From Ruminococcus flavefaciens (lineage in GTDB: Bacteria; Bacillota; Clostridia; Oscillospirales; Ruminococcaceae), in the NCBI GenBank assembly GCA_015067005.1, contig SVNH01000004.1, positions 124,001 through 188,000 of the forward strand: a stretch of DNA of 64,000 bases. Reading direction: 5' to 3'. Positions 56,224 through 64,000 of the stretch are shown here, piece after piece (position 1 is the first letter of the stretch; every line of letters begins with the position of its first letter). Both the position numbers and the translations under genes were made by a program. Under the pieces are notes generated by a model. It did not search any database and was not told where the DNA came from. It worked only from the letters and a program-made list of their open reading frames with translations.

Positions 56224-57081
56224 TTATTTTACTTTTACTATTTTTCTCCAGTCTGGAGCATTCTGGCGTGAAGCGATCATAGCACAGAATTTCAGAATAC
56301 AAGTCGCATCATAAGTAGTAATTCTTCTGTTTCCGTCAACATCGCCATACATAAACAGATCGTCACTGACATCAATATTTATGTTAGGATTCGAGAGATT
56401 AGAGCATACCTTAAGCATATATGTAGCATCAGTTACATCATATCTATTGTTATGTGTTACATCTCCAAACTTCGGAACGTAATATATCTTATATGTAAAC
56501 AGTTCCTGATCATCTCTTGTGTAAACAGTAACATCAGCTGATTTAGTGCCATAGCTGTCAATATCCTCAGCGCCTGCAAAAGCTGTTTCAAGGGAATCCG
56601 GCTTGCAGTAGCAGCTTTCTCCGATATTTTCAACAGTGCTTTCTGTTTTGTATTCGCCGTTTTCATCACGTTCAGCGATCTGATTTTCTTTGACTATTTC
56701 CACATTAAGCCCTTCAAGAGTAAGCGGATCCTCCATATACACATAACGTCTTACAATAGGAGCCTCCTTAATAGAAAGAGTGTAAGTCTGACTCAGTGCC
56801 TGAACAGTTATATCGCTTGTAATAGTATCAGGAGTTTCACTCCATTTATAAAACGAACGCTCAGTATAATTATCAATATGTTTATCAAGTGAAGAGGTGT
56901 CCACTTTGGAATAATTGATCTTCTTTCCGTCTTCAACTTTCAATCTTGTCATTACATTTCCGTCAAAATCAAGGAAAGTAATGGTATGAGTTACAGTGTC
57001 CTGAGCATTGGCATAGAACGGCATAGATGCCGAAGCCATTATCAGTGACATGATCGCAGCAGCTATCTTATTTTTTTTCAT
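56224..57081 (-). CDS. Secreted protein with Ig-like region and C-terminal dockerin-like repeats
   Basis: A 285-residue protein. The N-terminus MKKNKIAAAIMSLIMASASMP, with ANA before the likely cut site, is a signal peptide. Next comes a repeat like Listeria-Bacteroides Flg_new modules (HTITFLDFDGN...), then a bacterial Ig-like segment (PLTLEGLNVEIV ... SADVTVYTRDDQELFTYKIYYV). The C-terminus has two dockerin-type calcium loops: GDVTHNNRYDVTDATYMLKV and GDVDGNRRITTYDATCILKF. The second keeps D1, D3, N5 and D12; the first is degenerate. There is no catalytic domain, so it is not a typical cellulosomal enzyme. Strong aaagggagg before the ATG. Confidence 0.82.
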   Translation of the reverse strand: MKKNKIAAAIMSLIMASASMPFYANAQDTVTHTITFLDFDGNVMTRLKVEDGKKINYSKVDTSSLDKHIDNYTERSFYKWSETPDTITSDITVQALSQTYTLSIKEAPIVRRYVYMEDPLTLEGLNVEIVKENQIAERDENGEYKTESTVENIGESCYCKPDSLETAFAGAEDIDSYGTKSADVTVYTRDDQELFTYKIYYVPKFGDVTHNNRYDVTDATYMLKVCSNLSNPNINIDVSDDLFMYGDVDGNRRITTYDATCILKFCAMIASRQNAPDWRKIVKVK

Positions 57082-57370
57082 AATATCCTCCCTTTGTCCT
57101 TCTGAGGTAAAACAATCTGCAATAATCCGAAAGTGACTGGCAAGAATCAACAAGATCAAGGTAATTCATTCGATAACACACGAAATTTGCAGAAATGATC
57201 TTCTCTGTATCTGATGAATAGGTATAAACCGCATATAGTATAACTTCATCATCCTCAATTTCATCCAGTAGACCGACCGCTTCCTGTTTATAGTCCTCGA
57301 AAAAATCTTCAATGACTGAAGCAGGATAAAAGCCGCAATACGAAGAATCAATATAAAGATCAATGTCCAT
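57068..57370 (-). CDS. Small acidic cytosolic protein of unknown function
   Basis: A 100-residue protein without signal or membrane segment, rich in Asp, Glu and Tyr. The ATG at 57370 has ggagaaaaca upstream. It overlaps the dockerin gene by 14 bases and the membrane-protein gene by 11, so the three genes form a coupled set. I recognise no family. The overlap and ribosome binding site support its reality. Confidence 0.65.
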   Translation of the reverse strand: MDIDLYIDSSYCGFYPASVIEDFFEDYKQEAVGLLDEIEDDEVILYAVYTYSSDTEKIISANFVCYRMNYLDLVDSCQSLSDYCRLFYLRRTKGGYYEKK

Positions 57371-57572
57371 TGTTTTCTCCTTCAGGCATTACAGCATCCT
57401 CATGTGCTGATTGTTCCGGGTCAGAATTTCTGGAAACGCTATTATGCCTACGCAAGCGATACGTAAGAATACCAGATACGACAAAAGTCACAGTAAACAG
57501 AGCGAGTATTACAACAACACTCAACGCCTTGCTTCCGCCTGATAACATAATTGTAAGCATCCGCATATCCAC
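57360..57572 (-). CDS. Small single-span membrane protein of unknown function
   Basis: A 70-residue protein. The likely start is a GTG at 57572, nine bases after aaggggt; ATG codons at 57566 and 57560 are alternatives. One membrane helix, ALSVVVILALFTVTFVVSGIL, is followed by a basic stop-transfer YRLRRHN and an acidic hydrophilic tail. It begins the three-gene set that ends with the dockerin protein. Confidence 0.6.
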   Translation of the reverse strand: MDMRMLTIMLSGGSKALSVVVILALFTVTFVVSGILTYRLRRHNSVSRNSDPEQSAHEDAVMPEGENNGH

Positions 57573-57594
57573 GAAATCAACCCCTTTTCATTTG

Positions 57595-57623
57595 ATTATA
57601 ACACATTTAGAAATGAATGTCCA
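57595..57623 (-). promoter_or_regulatory. Promoter of the dockerin operon
   Basis: On the minus strand: TGGACA (57623-57618), a 17-bp spacer and TATAAT (57600-57595). Confidence 0.6.
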
Positions 57624-57667
57624 TAGCTTTGAAAAAATAATTTTGACCTGCAAAATAATTAAAGTCC

Positions 57668-57696
57668 TTGACAAATAAGAAATCATGTGTTATAAT
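57668..57696 (+). promoter_or_regulatory. Promoter of tRNA-Leu
   Basis: TTGACA (57668-57673), a 17-bp spacer and TATAAT (57691-57696), a perfect consensus. Confidence 0.9.
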
Positions 57697-57709
57697 GTAT
57701 AAGTTGATT

Positions 57710-57796
57710 GCCGCTGTGGTGGAATTGGCAGACACAAGGGACTTAAAATCCCTCGGTAGCAATACCGTACCGGTTCAAGTCCGGTCAGCGGCACCA
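57710..57796 (+). tRNA. tRNA-Leu (anticodon TAA), CCA encoded
   Basis: Acceptor arms gccgctg (57710-57716) and cagcggc (57786-57792) pair fully, with discriminator A and encoded CCA at 57794-57796. The anticodon stem ggga / tccc frames the loop with TAA. A long variable arm, as in class II tRNAs, and the T-arm ggTTCAAgtcc follow. It reads UUA and UUG codons. Confidence 0.97.
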
Positions 57797-57818
57797 GCGG
57801 GGAGCCCCCGCGGGCAGT

Positions 57819-57853
57819 TTCGCGCTTTACTTCTTGTGGAGCGCGAATTTTTT
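57819..57853 (+). terminator. Terminator of tRNA-Leu
   Basis: The stem ttcgcgct / agcgcgaa (57819-57826 with 57840-57847) is followed by six T. Confidence 0.8.
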
Positions 57854-58035
57854 CCCGCGCATGAAAGTCATCTATTATGTATAGATAACACACCGGCGAG
57901 CTGCCGGGCGCTTCCACGAAGTCGCTCGCAAGCTCGCTTACTTTTTACATAAGTGTCTGTCTGCTTTCGCATACGGCACTTTCATCAGTTTTGTACATCT
58001 TACACTGCGCCCCCTTCCACGGGGGCGCTTATTTT
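57854..58035 (+). other. GC-rich non-coding stretch after tRNA-Leu, with its own terminator
   Basis: No credible reading frame. The 57890-57940 part is clearly richer in G+C than its surroundings (cggcgagctgccgggcgc and similar). A terminator hairpin gcgccccc / gggggcgc (58007-58014 with 58021-58028) with ttatttta follows, although no gene on this strand precedes it apart from the tRNA. It may be the 3' part of a longer tRNA transcript or a leftover of an element. Confidence 0.4.
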
Positions 58036-58075
58036 ATTCTCACAGCTTTGATATGTACCGATCAAATAAACAAAA

Positions 58076-58107
58076 AAGGTGTGATGCCGCTAAGTGTATC
58101 ACACCTT
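58076..58107 (-). terminator. Terminator of the sigma/anti-sigma operon
   Basis: A 10-bp stem aaggtgtgat / atcacacctt is followed on the minus strand by ttttg. Confidence 0.9.
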
Positions 58108-58125
58108 ATTACTTATATCAGCGGA

Positions 58126-59763
58126 TCAGCCGCCAAAATACAATACTCTCCACTGATAATCCGAGTTTTTGCATAATACGAAATATCCCGGATCTGTTGA
58201 ACCGTTATCATAGCCGGTTTGTGCCTTATAGGTATCGCCGTCAACGTCGACTTTAGCAGTATCAGAATAATTATCAACATAGATATTGAGTATCTCAGGA
58301 TCATGCAACATTTTCACATAATCAGTGCTGTTAAAATCATTGTCATTGGTATTAGTCAGTAAATATAGCTTGCCATTATGCTGGATATAACGTGATACAT
58401 TGAGTTCATCATCAGTGAACTGTTTCATCTCAAATTCATAGTCATCGGGATACGCACTCCAGTCAGACGTAAGAGAGGGAGAATTGTGACTTTCATTCAG
58501 ACATGACTCATCCATTTTTGTCAGCATGAGGTTAGTTATATCACTAATGGATTTAACCCTGTCACTTTTAACCTTCGTGTATTCAAGTCTTACAGAATCA
58601 GACTGCGTATCACCGTTGATCTTAAATGAGATCTTATCATTGTTATCAACGGCAACCCCTATACCTCTGAACATATTGTAAACCTCAGCATAGCCACTAA
58701 ACAGCTGATTTATTTCCTGAATATCCTCTGGCGTAGCATCTCCGGAAGAAGTGCTGCTGTTCGGATCCTTAGGCTGAGAATTTGATGTTACATTTCCGAT
58801 GCGCCAATCTCCGGCAGCATTATCCCAAACAATGTTGAACGTCATATTCCCCGGCGAATCAGGTATCTGAGACTGATAAGTCCAGTTAGCGGTAATGCTG
58901 TTTGTATCCGCATCATATTCGCCTGAAATTCCGATAGTATCACCGAAATTAGGACCAACTATGCCGGCTGTCACGTAGAGTTCACCGTTATATGTCAGGT
59001 ATGCCGGAAATTCTTCGCACTTTATTTGCATAGAATCAAGCTTTTCTGTCAAGTCACCGCCGTATACTTTATTATACAGCTCAGCAGCATGATCGCTTAT
59101 CAGAGTATTATCAATAGATTTTCTGATATTCTCAGGGTTAGAATACACATCATCAGTAACTTTGTAATACTCCATGAAGCAATTATCGTTGATCTGCGGA
59201 GTATAGTAAAAAGGCTTAATGATACTGTCATGGTCTATAATATCACGGGTATAACATACTCTGAACATTGTGATATAGTTGTTAACAAGTTGATTTGCAA
59301 CAGCATCTGCATCAACACTGTCTTTGTTTACATTACTGGTAACTATCTCATTTTCAGAAACAGCTGTCGTAACCTTTTCCGACACTGATTGAGTTGTTAT
59401 TTTGCTCTTATCAGTAGTAGCTTCAGTTACTATTGCAGAGGGATTCTGCGATGTTGTATGCTTCGGATCAGACTTTGACATACTTCTTCCAAGCGCAAGA
59501 CTTCCGCCTATACCGCCCGCAAGAAGGAGGAATGCAGCTGCAACCGCAGCATATTTGCTCCATATAGGTCTGTTGCAGCGTTCAACGCCTCTGACTTCTT
59601 CACTGAATTCATCTTCGTATCCTTTATTTATATTGTACTTTCTTTCACTCATAGCAAACATCCTGTCTTTTTCTTCTTCTGTTAGGATGGGGTAATTTGA
59701 TGCTATATTATTGATGGTCTCATCATCAGGATCATCAAAAATATCGATTCTGTTTTTATTCAT
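58126..59763 (-). CDS. Probable anti-sigma factor with single membrane helix and extracellular domain
   Basis: A 545-residue protein. Residues 1 to about 68 are cytosolic and charged. One membrane helix follows (YAAVAAAFLLLAGGIGGSLAL), then a Ser/Thr-rich linker (KHTTSQNPSAIVTEATTDKSKITTQSV) and about 400 residues outside the cell, with repeated patterns such as YLTYNGELYVTAGIVGPNFGDT and YIQHNGKLYLLTNTNDNDFNS that suggest two related domains. It follows the ECF sigma gene by 12 bases, which supports an anti-sigma role. No zinc-binding HxxxCxxC motif is present. The outside domain may sense an unknown ligand. Confidence 0.7.
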   Translation of the reverse strand: MNKNRIDIFDDPDDETINNIASNYPILTEEEKDRMFAMSERKYNINKGYEDEFSEEVRGVERCNRPIWSKYAAVAAAFLLLAGGIGGSLALGRSMSKSDPKHTTSQNPSAIVTEATTDKSKITTQSVSEKVTTAVSENEIVTSNVNKDSVDADAVANQLVNNYITMFRVCYTRDIIDHDSIIKPFYYTPQINDNCFMEYYKVTDDVYSNPENIRKSIDNTLISDHAAELYNKVYGGDLTEKLDSMQIKCEEFPAYLTYNGELYVTAGIVGPNFGDTIGISGEYDADTNSITANWTYQSQIPDSPGNMTFNIVWDNAAGDWRIGNVTSNSQPKDPNSSTSSGDATPEDIQEINQLFSGYAEVYNMFRGIGVAVDNNDKISFKINGDTQSDSVRLEYTKVKSDRVKSISDITNLMLTKMDESCLNESHNSPSLTSDWSAYPDDYEFEMKQFTDDELNVSRYIQHNGKLYLLTNTNDNDFNSTDYVKMLHDPEILNIYVDNYSDTAKVDVDGDTYKAQTGYDNGSTDPGYFVLCKNSDYQWRVLYFGG

Positions 59764-59775
59764 CTCTGCACCTCC

Positions 59776-60339
59776 TTAATAACTGATACCGGCTTCAAGC
59801 AGCAGTGACCTTAGTTTTTCTCTTGCACGGCTGCTGCGCTTCTGGACATTTCCAGCTGTAAGTGAAACTGTTTTTGCGATCTCTTTGGCAGTTCTGTTGT
59901 AAAAATACTGTTGAATTATAATAGTTGAGTCAGGCTCTCCGAGTTCACTGATCTTACGCATGATTATACGATTCCGGTCACGATTCTCAGCATAGACATC
60001 TATCCTTTCATCAGACTGCGGTTCACGGAAATCATCGTCATCAATTGAAACCGATCTTCCGTATCTAACTGAGAGTCTTCTGAAAGAGTCAATAGCTCTT
60101 CTTTTAGCAATTACACCTATAACCGGCTTTATATTTCCGTTTGTATCATTATCTTCTAAAAATCGGTAAACATCGGCAAAAACATCACTGACACATTCTT
60201 CAATGTCCTCACGGCTGCCGCAGCTTCTCAGTTTACCGGCTGCGATAGCATAAACATAGTTACAGTATTCATCAAACAATGCTCTTCTGCCCTTATCAGG
60301 AGATTGTTCAAGCAGTACACTTATCTCGTTATCAGTCAT
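59776..60339 (-). CDS. ECF-type RNA polymerase sigma factor
   Basis: A 187-residue sigma-70 family protein. Region 2 is about residues 18-85 (LFDEYCNYVYAIAAGKLRS, EECVSDVFADVYRFL, AIDSFRRL), and region 4 is about residues 125-180 (STIIIQQYFYNRTAKEIAKTVSLTAGNVQKRSSRAREKLRSLL). Region 3 is absent, as in ECF factors. It is paired with the membrane protein that follows. Its target promoter could not be identified by eye. Confidence 0.9.
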   Translation of the reverse strand: MTDNEISVLLEQSPDKGRRALFDEYCNYVYAIAAGKLRSCGSREDIEECVSDVFADVYRFLEDNDTNGNIKPVIGVIAKRRAIDSFRRLSVRYGRSVSIDDDDFREPQSDERIDVYAENRDRNRIIMRKISELGEPDSTIIIQQYFYNRTAKEIAKTVSLTAGNVQKRSSRAREKLRSLLLEAGISY

Positions 60340-60469
60340 TTATTTATCACCCCTATGACCACTGTTCTTAAAGCAGGATACGTATCAATTGCTTTCATAA
60401 CACATAATCGAAGCCTTAACACATTATCAGACACATTTTTCAAAAAATTCCGGCAAAAATAAAACCCAT

Positions 60470-60495
60470 AAAAAATCTCCTCATATTGAGGAGAT
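60470..60495 (-). terminator. Terminator of GGDEF copy 2
   Basis: The 9-bp stem atctcctca / tgaggagat with a 3-base loop is followed by a T-run on the minus strand. Confidence 0.85.
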
Positions 60496-60498
60496 CTT

Positions 60499-62421
60499 TT
60501 ATCTGCGAAGATACTTTGAGGTCTTCTTTTTCTTTTTTCTTTCATACATGATCTCATCTGCCTGAGTAATAATCGAAAACAGGGGAATATCCGGCGTAAT
60601 GTCCGTAACGACAGTACCGATACTCGCATCTATATTATAAGGCTTGTCGATCATACGATTCATTTTTTCAAGCTGTTCCAGAAAAGCTGATTCAAGCGGT
60701 TCAATATCTCCCTTGCCGGAAGCAGCACCGAAAATAATAAACTCATCTCCGCCGAACCGCGCACATATCCTGCCGTTCTTACTGCAGCTCAGTATTACTG
60801 AAGCAAGCTTCTGAAGTGCAAAATCGCCTTCCTTATGACCATAGCTGTCATTGATACTTTTCAGTCCATCCATATCAATGAATGAGATAAGTATAGGCAG
60901 ACCTTCTCGTTCACACTTTTTGTAAATATCCTCAGTATTCCTGATAAAGCCATTACGATTATATATCCCGCACAGAGGATCAACAACGTAAAGCTTATCA
61001 AGTTCATCAATAACGCTGTTAAGGTGAATAAGCTTGCGTATATTTTCTATCGAGTTGCTTATATTCATAAGCATTGAATGGCAAAGCAGACTCTTATACG
61101 GAAAACTGCCGTTGGAAATAATACAGTATCCAAGACATCTCGCACGGAAATGAAGCGGAAAAATATAGCTTACATTACCGCCGGTAGTAAAGGGCTTAGG
61201 AAAAATATCCTCAGAATTGAAAGAATCTACCGAAGAGATCCTGCCTTTGCTCCATATCATAGGAGCACTCATTTTAGGAGTATATCCGTTAATATGGTAA
61301 TTGTTTATATTTGATGAAGACAATTCATCAGAAAATGCGCCTTCCCAATCAGAACAAAGACACATACAAAACTGATCGCAATCGGTTTCACGCAAATACT
61401 TTCCGACTATACTTACATTAGCATCCGTACTTTCAGTATCAGCAAGCTCAGAAGTCATGCGGTTAAGCAATGAAATATCAGTGCGGCATTTTTCAAGCAC
61501 CTTGAATGTACTCTTTTTGTATGTCCGCATATCATCATGATCGTCTCTCAAGCATCCGCAGCTCTCAGAAAAAACAGCCTCAGATTTCAGTACGATGTTA
61601 TTATCGAAGACCTCGCCGCCAATAAGCTTAACAAGCTGCTCACACGCTTTATAACCAGCATCAAACAAAGGTCTTGAAACCGTAGTGAGCGGAGGACAGT
61701 AGTGGCTTGCATAATAAGTATTATCAAAACCAGTTACAATAACATCTCTTGGAATAACATAGCCACGATCCTCAAGTGTAACAACAGCCGCAAGAGCCAT
61801 AGCATCGTTAGCGCAGATTATAGCATCAGGCATAGGCAAACCGCTGGAAAGCATATTTTCTACGCTTCTTACACCGTCTATTGCTCTGAATTCACCGAAA
61901 TAAACACGTCTCTCATCAACTTCGATGTTGTTTTCCTTCATGACCTGAATAAAAGCCTCATATCTGTCAAGAGCCTCAGGATTTCCAAGAGGACCGGATA
62001 CATAATTAATGTTCCTTGCATTGTGTACTTTTATGACGTGCCTTACAATATCACACATAGCAGCAGAATTATCAATGCTTATGTTATAGAATTCCTTATA
62101 GTCATCGCAATCAAGAACTACAACAGGAATATTTGCGTGCTTAGCTTTATCAACTATCTTTTTCTTTTCGACCGGATCATTAATAGTATTAGTAAGAAGT
62201 ATTGCACCATCAAATCTATTATAGTTGACAAGCTCATAAATGTTGTATTCACCGATGTCATACAAACTGCTTGTCATAACTCCGCCGAATGCTGAAAAAT
62301 AAGAAACATTCACATTATAACGCTTTGCACTGTCGTTAATGCCTTCAATAACACTACCCTGATACTCTTCGTCGATTCCCGCAACAAGAACAGCTATTTC
62401 TATTATCTTTTCAGCTGACAA
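60499..62421 (-). CDS. LacI-type ligand-binding domain fused to a GGDEF diguanylate cyclase (copy 2)
   Basis: A 640-residue paralogue of the protein at 23224-25107 with the same order: a LacI-type binding domain (AIICANDAMALAAVVTLEDRGYVIPRDVIVTGFDNTYYA), a middle region of about 170 residues and a C-terminal GGDEF domain (ISFIDMDGLKSINDSYGHKEGD, RFGGDEF). Here the GGDEF motif is intact; again there is no RxxD inhibitory site and no helix-turn-helix or signal peptide. The start is a TTG at 62421 after aggagtga. It probably makes cyclic-di-GMP in answer to a cytosolic small ligand, perhaps a sugar. Confidence 0.85.
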   Translation of the reverse strand: MSAEKIIEIAVLVAGIDEEYQGSVIEGINDSAKRYNVNVSYFSAFGGVMTSSLYDIGEYNIYELVNYNRFDGAILLTNTINDPVEKKKIVDKAKHANIPVVVLDCDDYKEFYNISIDNSAAMCDIVRHVIKVHNARNINYVSGPLGNPEALDRYEAFIQVMKENNIEVDERRVYFGEFRAIDGVRSVENMLSSGLPMPDAIICANDAMALAAVVTLEDRGYVIPRDVIVTGFDNTYYASHYCPPLTTVSRPLFDAGYKACEQLVKLIGGEVFDNNIVLKSEAVFSESCGCLRDDHDDMRTYKKSTFKVLEKCRTDISLLNRMTSELADTESTDANVSIVGKYLRETDCDQFCMCLCSDWEGAFSDELSSSNINNYHINGYTPKMSAPMIWSKGRISSVDSFNSEDIFPKPFTTGGNVSYIFPLHFRARCLGYCIISNGSFPYKSLLCHSMLMNISNSIENIRKLIHLNSVIDELDKLYVVDPLCGIYNRNGFIRNTEDIYKKCEREGLPILISFIDMDGLKSINDSYGHKEGDFALQKLASVILSCSKNGRICARFGGDEFIIFGAASGKGDIEPLESAFLEQLEKMNRMIDKPYNIDASIGTVVTDITPDIPLFSIITQADEIMYERKKKKKTSKYLRR

Positions 62422-62481
62422 TTATTATCTCACTCCTATCTTTTATTGATCTCATAAAACGCACATAGTTTACACGTAACA

Positions 62482-62510
62482 ATTATATCACAAAAAAGCA
62501 TCAAAATCAA
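62482..62510 (-). promoter_or_regulatory. Promoter of GGDEF copy 2
   Basis: On the minus strand: TTGATT (62510-62505), a 17-bp spacer and TATAAT (62487-62482). The rest of 62422-62640 is AT-rich, and I see no gene in it. Confidence 0.55.
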
Positions 62511-62642
62511 TACATTTTTGAGCAAAATTATATATATAAATTTTATAAATAAATACGTGCTGGAAGTAATAATTGTATCAAGAACCTCAAAACAGTTTGA
62601 TTCTGCTATGTTTTTCGCAGTATCAGCCGCAAACGGCAAGTC

Positions 62643-62671
62643 TTGACAACTAAAAAAAATAAGTGTAAAAT
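62643..62671 (+). promoter_or_regulatory. Promoter of the clostripain-family gene
   Basis: TTGACA (62643-62648), a 17-bp spacer and TAAAAT (62666-62671). Confidence 0.75.
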
Positions 62672-62719
62672 AAGTATGTATATCGTAAATTATACAACCA
62701 TATCACATTGGAGGTTAAT

Positions 62720-64000
62720 ATGGATCTGAATAACAGACCGCAAGGAAGAGAAAAAAACGTAACAGACGACGGAAAAGGAATACATAAAAGGGGAGAAGGT
62801 CTCGGAACCGGCAAGGTCGGTAACAAAGACTACTCCGGACAAGCTTCGTCCGGCAGGAATGTTAAACGCGCAGCTGCCGGCGGAGGCGGCGGACTTGCTT
62901 TGATAATCATTGTACTGCTCATGATGTTCAAAGGCGGCGGACTCGGCAGTATGCTCGGCGGAAGCAGCGGTGATTCCGGAGCAGGTCAGTGGATAGGGAA
63001 CAGCGGCGATACCAGCGGATATTCTGCAAACGCAGAAACAAGTGCTGACACCTCAGTAGCTGAAGGTTCACGCGCTAAATATACCGTTCTGAAAGGCAAC
63101 AATCAGGATCAGATCACACTCATGGTATATATGTGCGGAACTGACCTTGAATCAAAATATGGCATGGCTTCCTCAGATATGGAGGAAATGCGTCAGGCAA
63201 GCGAATCGTTCGGAGATTCACTTAATATCATCATATATACAGGCGGCTGCAACAACTGGAAAACAAAGGGGATCAGTTCATCTGTAAATCAGATCTATCA
63301 GATAAAAAACGGAAGTCTTATAAAGCTTGTATCCGATGACGGCGATAAGCCTATGACTTCACCTGAAAACCTTACCTCATTCATAAAATACTGCACCAGC
63401 AATTTCCCGGCAAACAGAAACGACCTCATATTATGGGATCACGGCGGCGGTTCTATAAGCGGATATGGTTATGACGAAAAGCATAAGCGCAGCGCTTCTT
63501 CAATGGATCTTGCTGGTATTAATAAAGCACTCAAAAACGCCGGAGTCAAATTTGATTTCATCGGCTTCGATGCTTGCCTTATGGCAACTGCTGAAAATGC
63601 TCTGATGCTCAGCGAACACGCAGATTACCTGATCGCTTCGGAAGAAACAGAACCCGGAATCGGTTGGTACTATACTAACTGGCTGAAGGCTCTTGGAAGC
63701 AATACTTCGCTGCCTACGCTCGATACCGGCAAGAGCATAATCGACGATTTCGTTGTTGAGTGCTCAAAAAAATGCAAAGGTCAGAAGACTACACTCTCAA
63801 TAATCGACCTTGCTGAATTCTCAAATACTGTTCCGGATAAACTTCTGTCTTTCTCAAAATCTATCAGCGGAAAAATCGAAGCTGAGGAATACAAACAGCT
63901 CTCAGACGCAAGATACTCAACAAGAGAATTCGCTGAGAGTTCCAGAATAGATCAGGTCGATCTTGTAAACCTTGCTGAAAATATCGGCACTCCGGAAGCC
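62720..64000 (+). CDS. Clostripain-family (C11) cysteine peptidase, partial at window end
   Basis: The frame is open for 427 codons to the last base, so the 3' end is missing. The first 55 residues are hydrophilic, then a glycine-rich membrane helix GGGGGLALIIIVLLMMF and a Gly/Ser/Thr linker precede the peptidase domain from about residue 130 (QITLMVYMCGTDLES). The catalytic His is in LWDHGGGS and the catalytic Cys in GFDACLMA, both intact. C11 peptidases cut after Arg or Lys and are usually secreted. The N-terminal anchor suggests a cell-surface form. The ATG follows ggaggtt. Confidence 0.9.
   Translation, partial: MDLNNRPQGREKNVTDDGKGIHKRGEGLGTGKVGNKDYSGQASSGRNVKRAAAGGGGGLALIIIVLLMMFKGGGLGSMLGGSSGDSGAGQWIGNSGDTSGYSANAETSADTSVAEGSRAKYTVLKGNNQDQITLMVYMCGTDLESKYGMASSDMEEMRQASESFGDSLNIIIYTGGCNNWKTKGISSSVNQIYQIKNGSLIKLVSDDGDKPMTSPENLTSFIKYCTSNFPANRNDLILWDHGGGSISGYGYDEKHKRSASSMDLAGINKALKNAGVKFDFIGFDACLMATAENALMLSEHADYLIASEETEPGIGWYYTNWLKALGSNTSLPTLDTGKSIIDDFVVECSKKCKGQKTTLSIIDLAEFSNTVPDKLLSFSKSISGKIEAEEYKQLSDARYSTREFAESSRIDQVDLVNLAENIGTPEA

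Noticed and set aside
56224-57081. Cellulosomal enzyme or scaffoldin
   Set aside because: There is no catalytic, carbohydrate-binding or cohesin domain, and the first dockerin loop is degenerate.
57690-57917. A minus-strand frame across tRNA-Leu encoding LTGLEPVR-type sequence
   Set aside because: It is the reverse strand of the tRNA gene, a well-known spurious protein seen in many genomes.

Overview
The window looks like a chromosomal segment of an anaerobic, low-to-moderate GC Firmicute of the Ruminococcus / Oscillospiraceae type. This is an inference from gene content. The genes supporting it are a class III (oxygen-sensitive) ribonucleotide reductase, a soluble Hdr/Flx/fumarate reductase module that fits a succinate-forming fermenter, a dockerin-bearing secreted protein, clostripain, a clostridial-type divergent LigA and a sodium-type V-ATPase. 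Nearly every transcription unit has a textbook sigma-A promoter with a 17-bp spacer, and most end in clear hairpins. I see no insertion sequence, prophage, rRNA operon or CRISPR array.

Layout. 1-7.4 kb: glmS 3' end, a methyltransferase, a radical SAM protein, minD-mgsA, hisS-aspS and a NUDIX gene. 7.4-16.1 kb: a nine-gene V-type ATPase operon in the order of the Enterococcus hirae ntp operon, preceded by a curious promoter-terminator unit. 16.1-19.5 kb: a pyrophosphatase-like gene, a small membrane protein and rpsO-pnp on the minus strand, with a long leader hairpin before pnp. 19.6-29.7 kb: a PH-domain protein, an FkbM methyltransferase, ligA, a LacI-type sensor/GGDEF protein, lon-ysxC and lysA. 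29.7-33.7 kb: aconitase, isocitrate dehydrogenase and rex in one operon with a Rex-like operator over the -35 box. 34.1-45.6 kb: fumarase, HdrB-HdrC-HdrA, MvhD/FlxD, two FlxB/C-like iron-sulfur proteins, FlxA, fumarate reductase B and A, then an AspT-family exporter. 45.6-51 kb: a GNAT acetyltransferase, pyrE, an SGNH-like protein, and nrdD-nrdG under an NrdR box. 51.0-52.4 kb: a 6S-like RNA and a roughly 645-nt structured RNA that I cannot assign. 52.4-57.6 kb: rarA, a YhfC-type membrane protease, DUF3795, glyA and a three-gene dockerin operon. 57.7-64 kb: tRNA-Leu, an ECF sigma/anti-sigma pair, a second LacI-type sensor/GGDEF protein, and the start of a clostripain-family protease.

How the parts fit. 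Aconitase and isocitrate dehydrogenase form the oxidative arm to 2-oxoglutarate. Fumarase, fumarate reductase and the exporter form a reductive arm to succinate. Rex, the NADH/NAD+ sensor, is co-transcribed with the first arm, and Rex-like sites lie before both. The Hdr/Flx genes suggest that fumarate reduction is soluble and may be coupled to flavin-based electron bifurcation from NADH, with ferredoxin as the second product. The two findings most worth testing are this module and the large RNA at 51.79-52.43 kb, which carries four copies of a GGUGAGUCC motif and two candidate pseudoknots.
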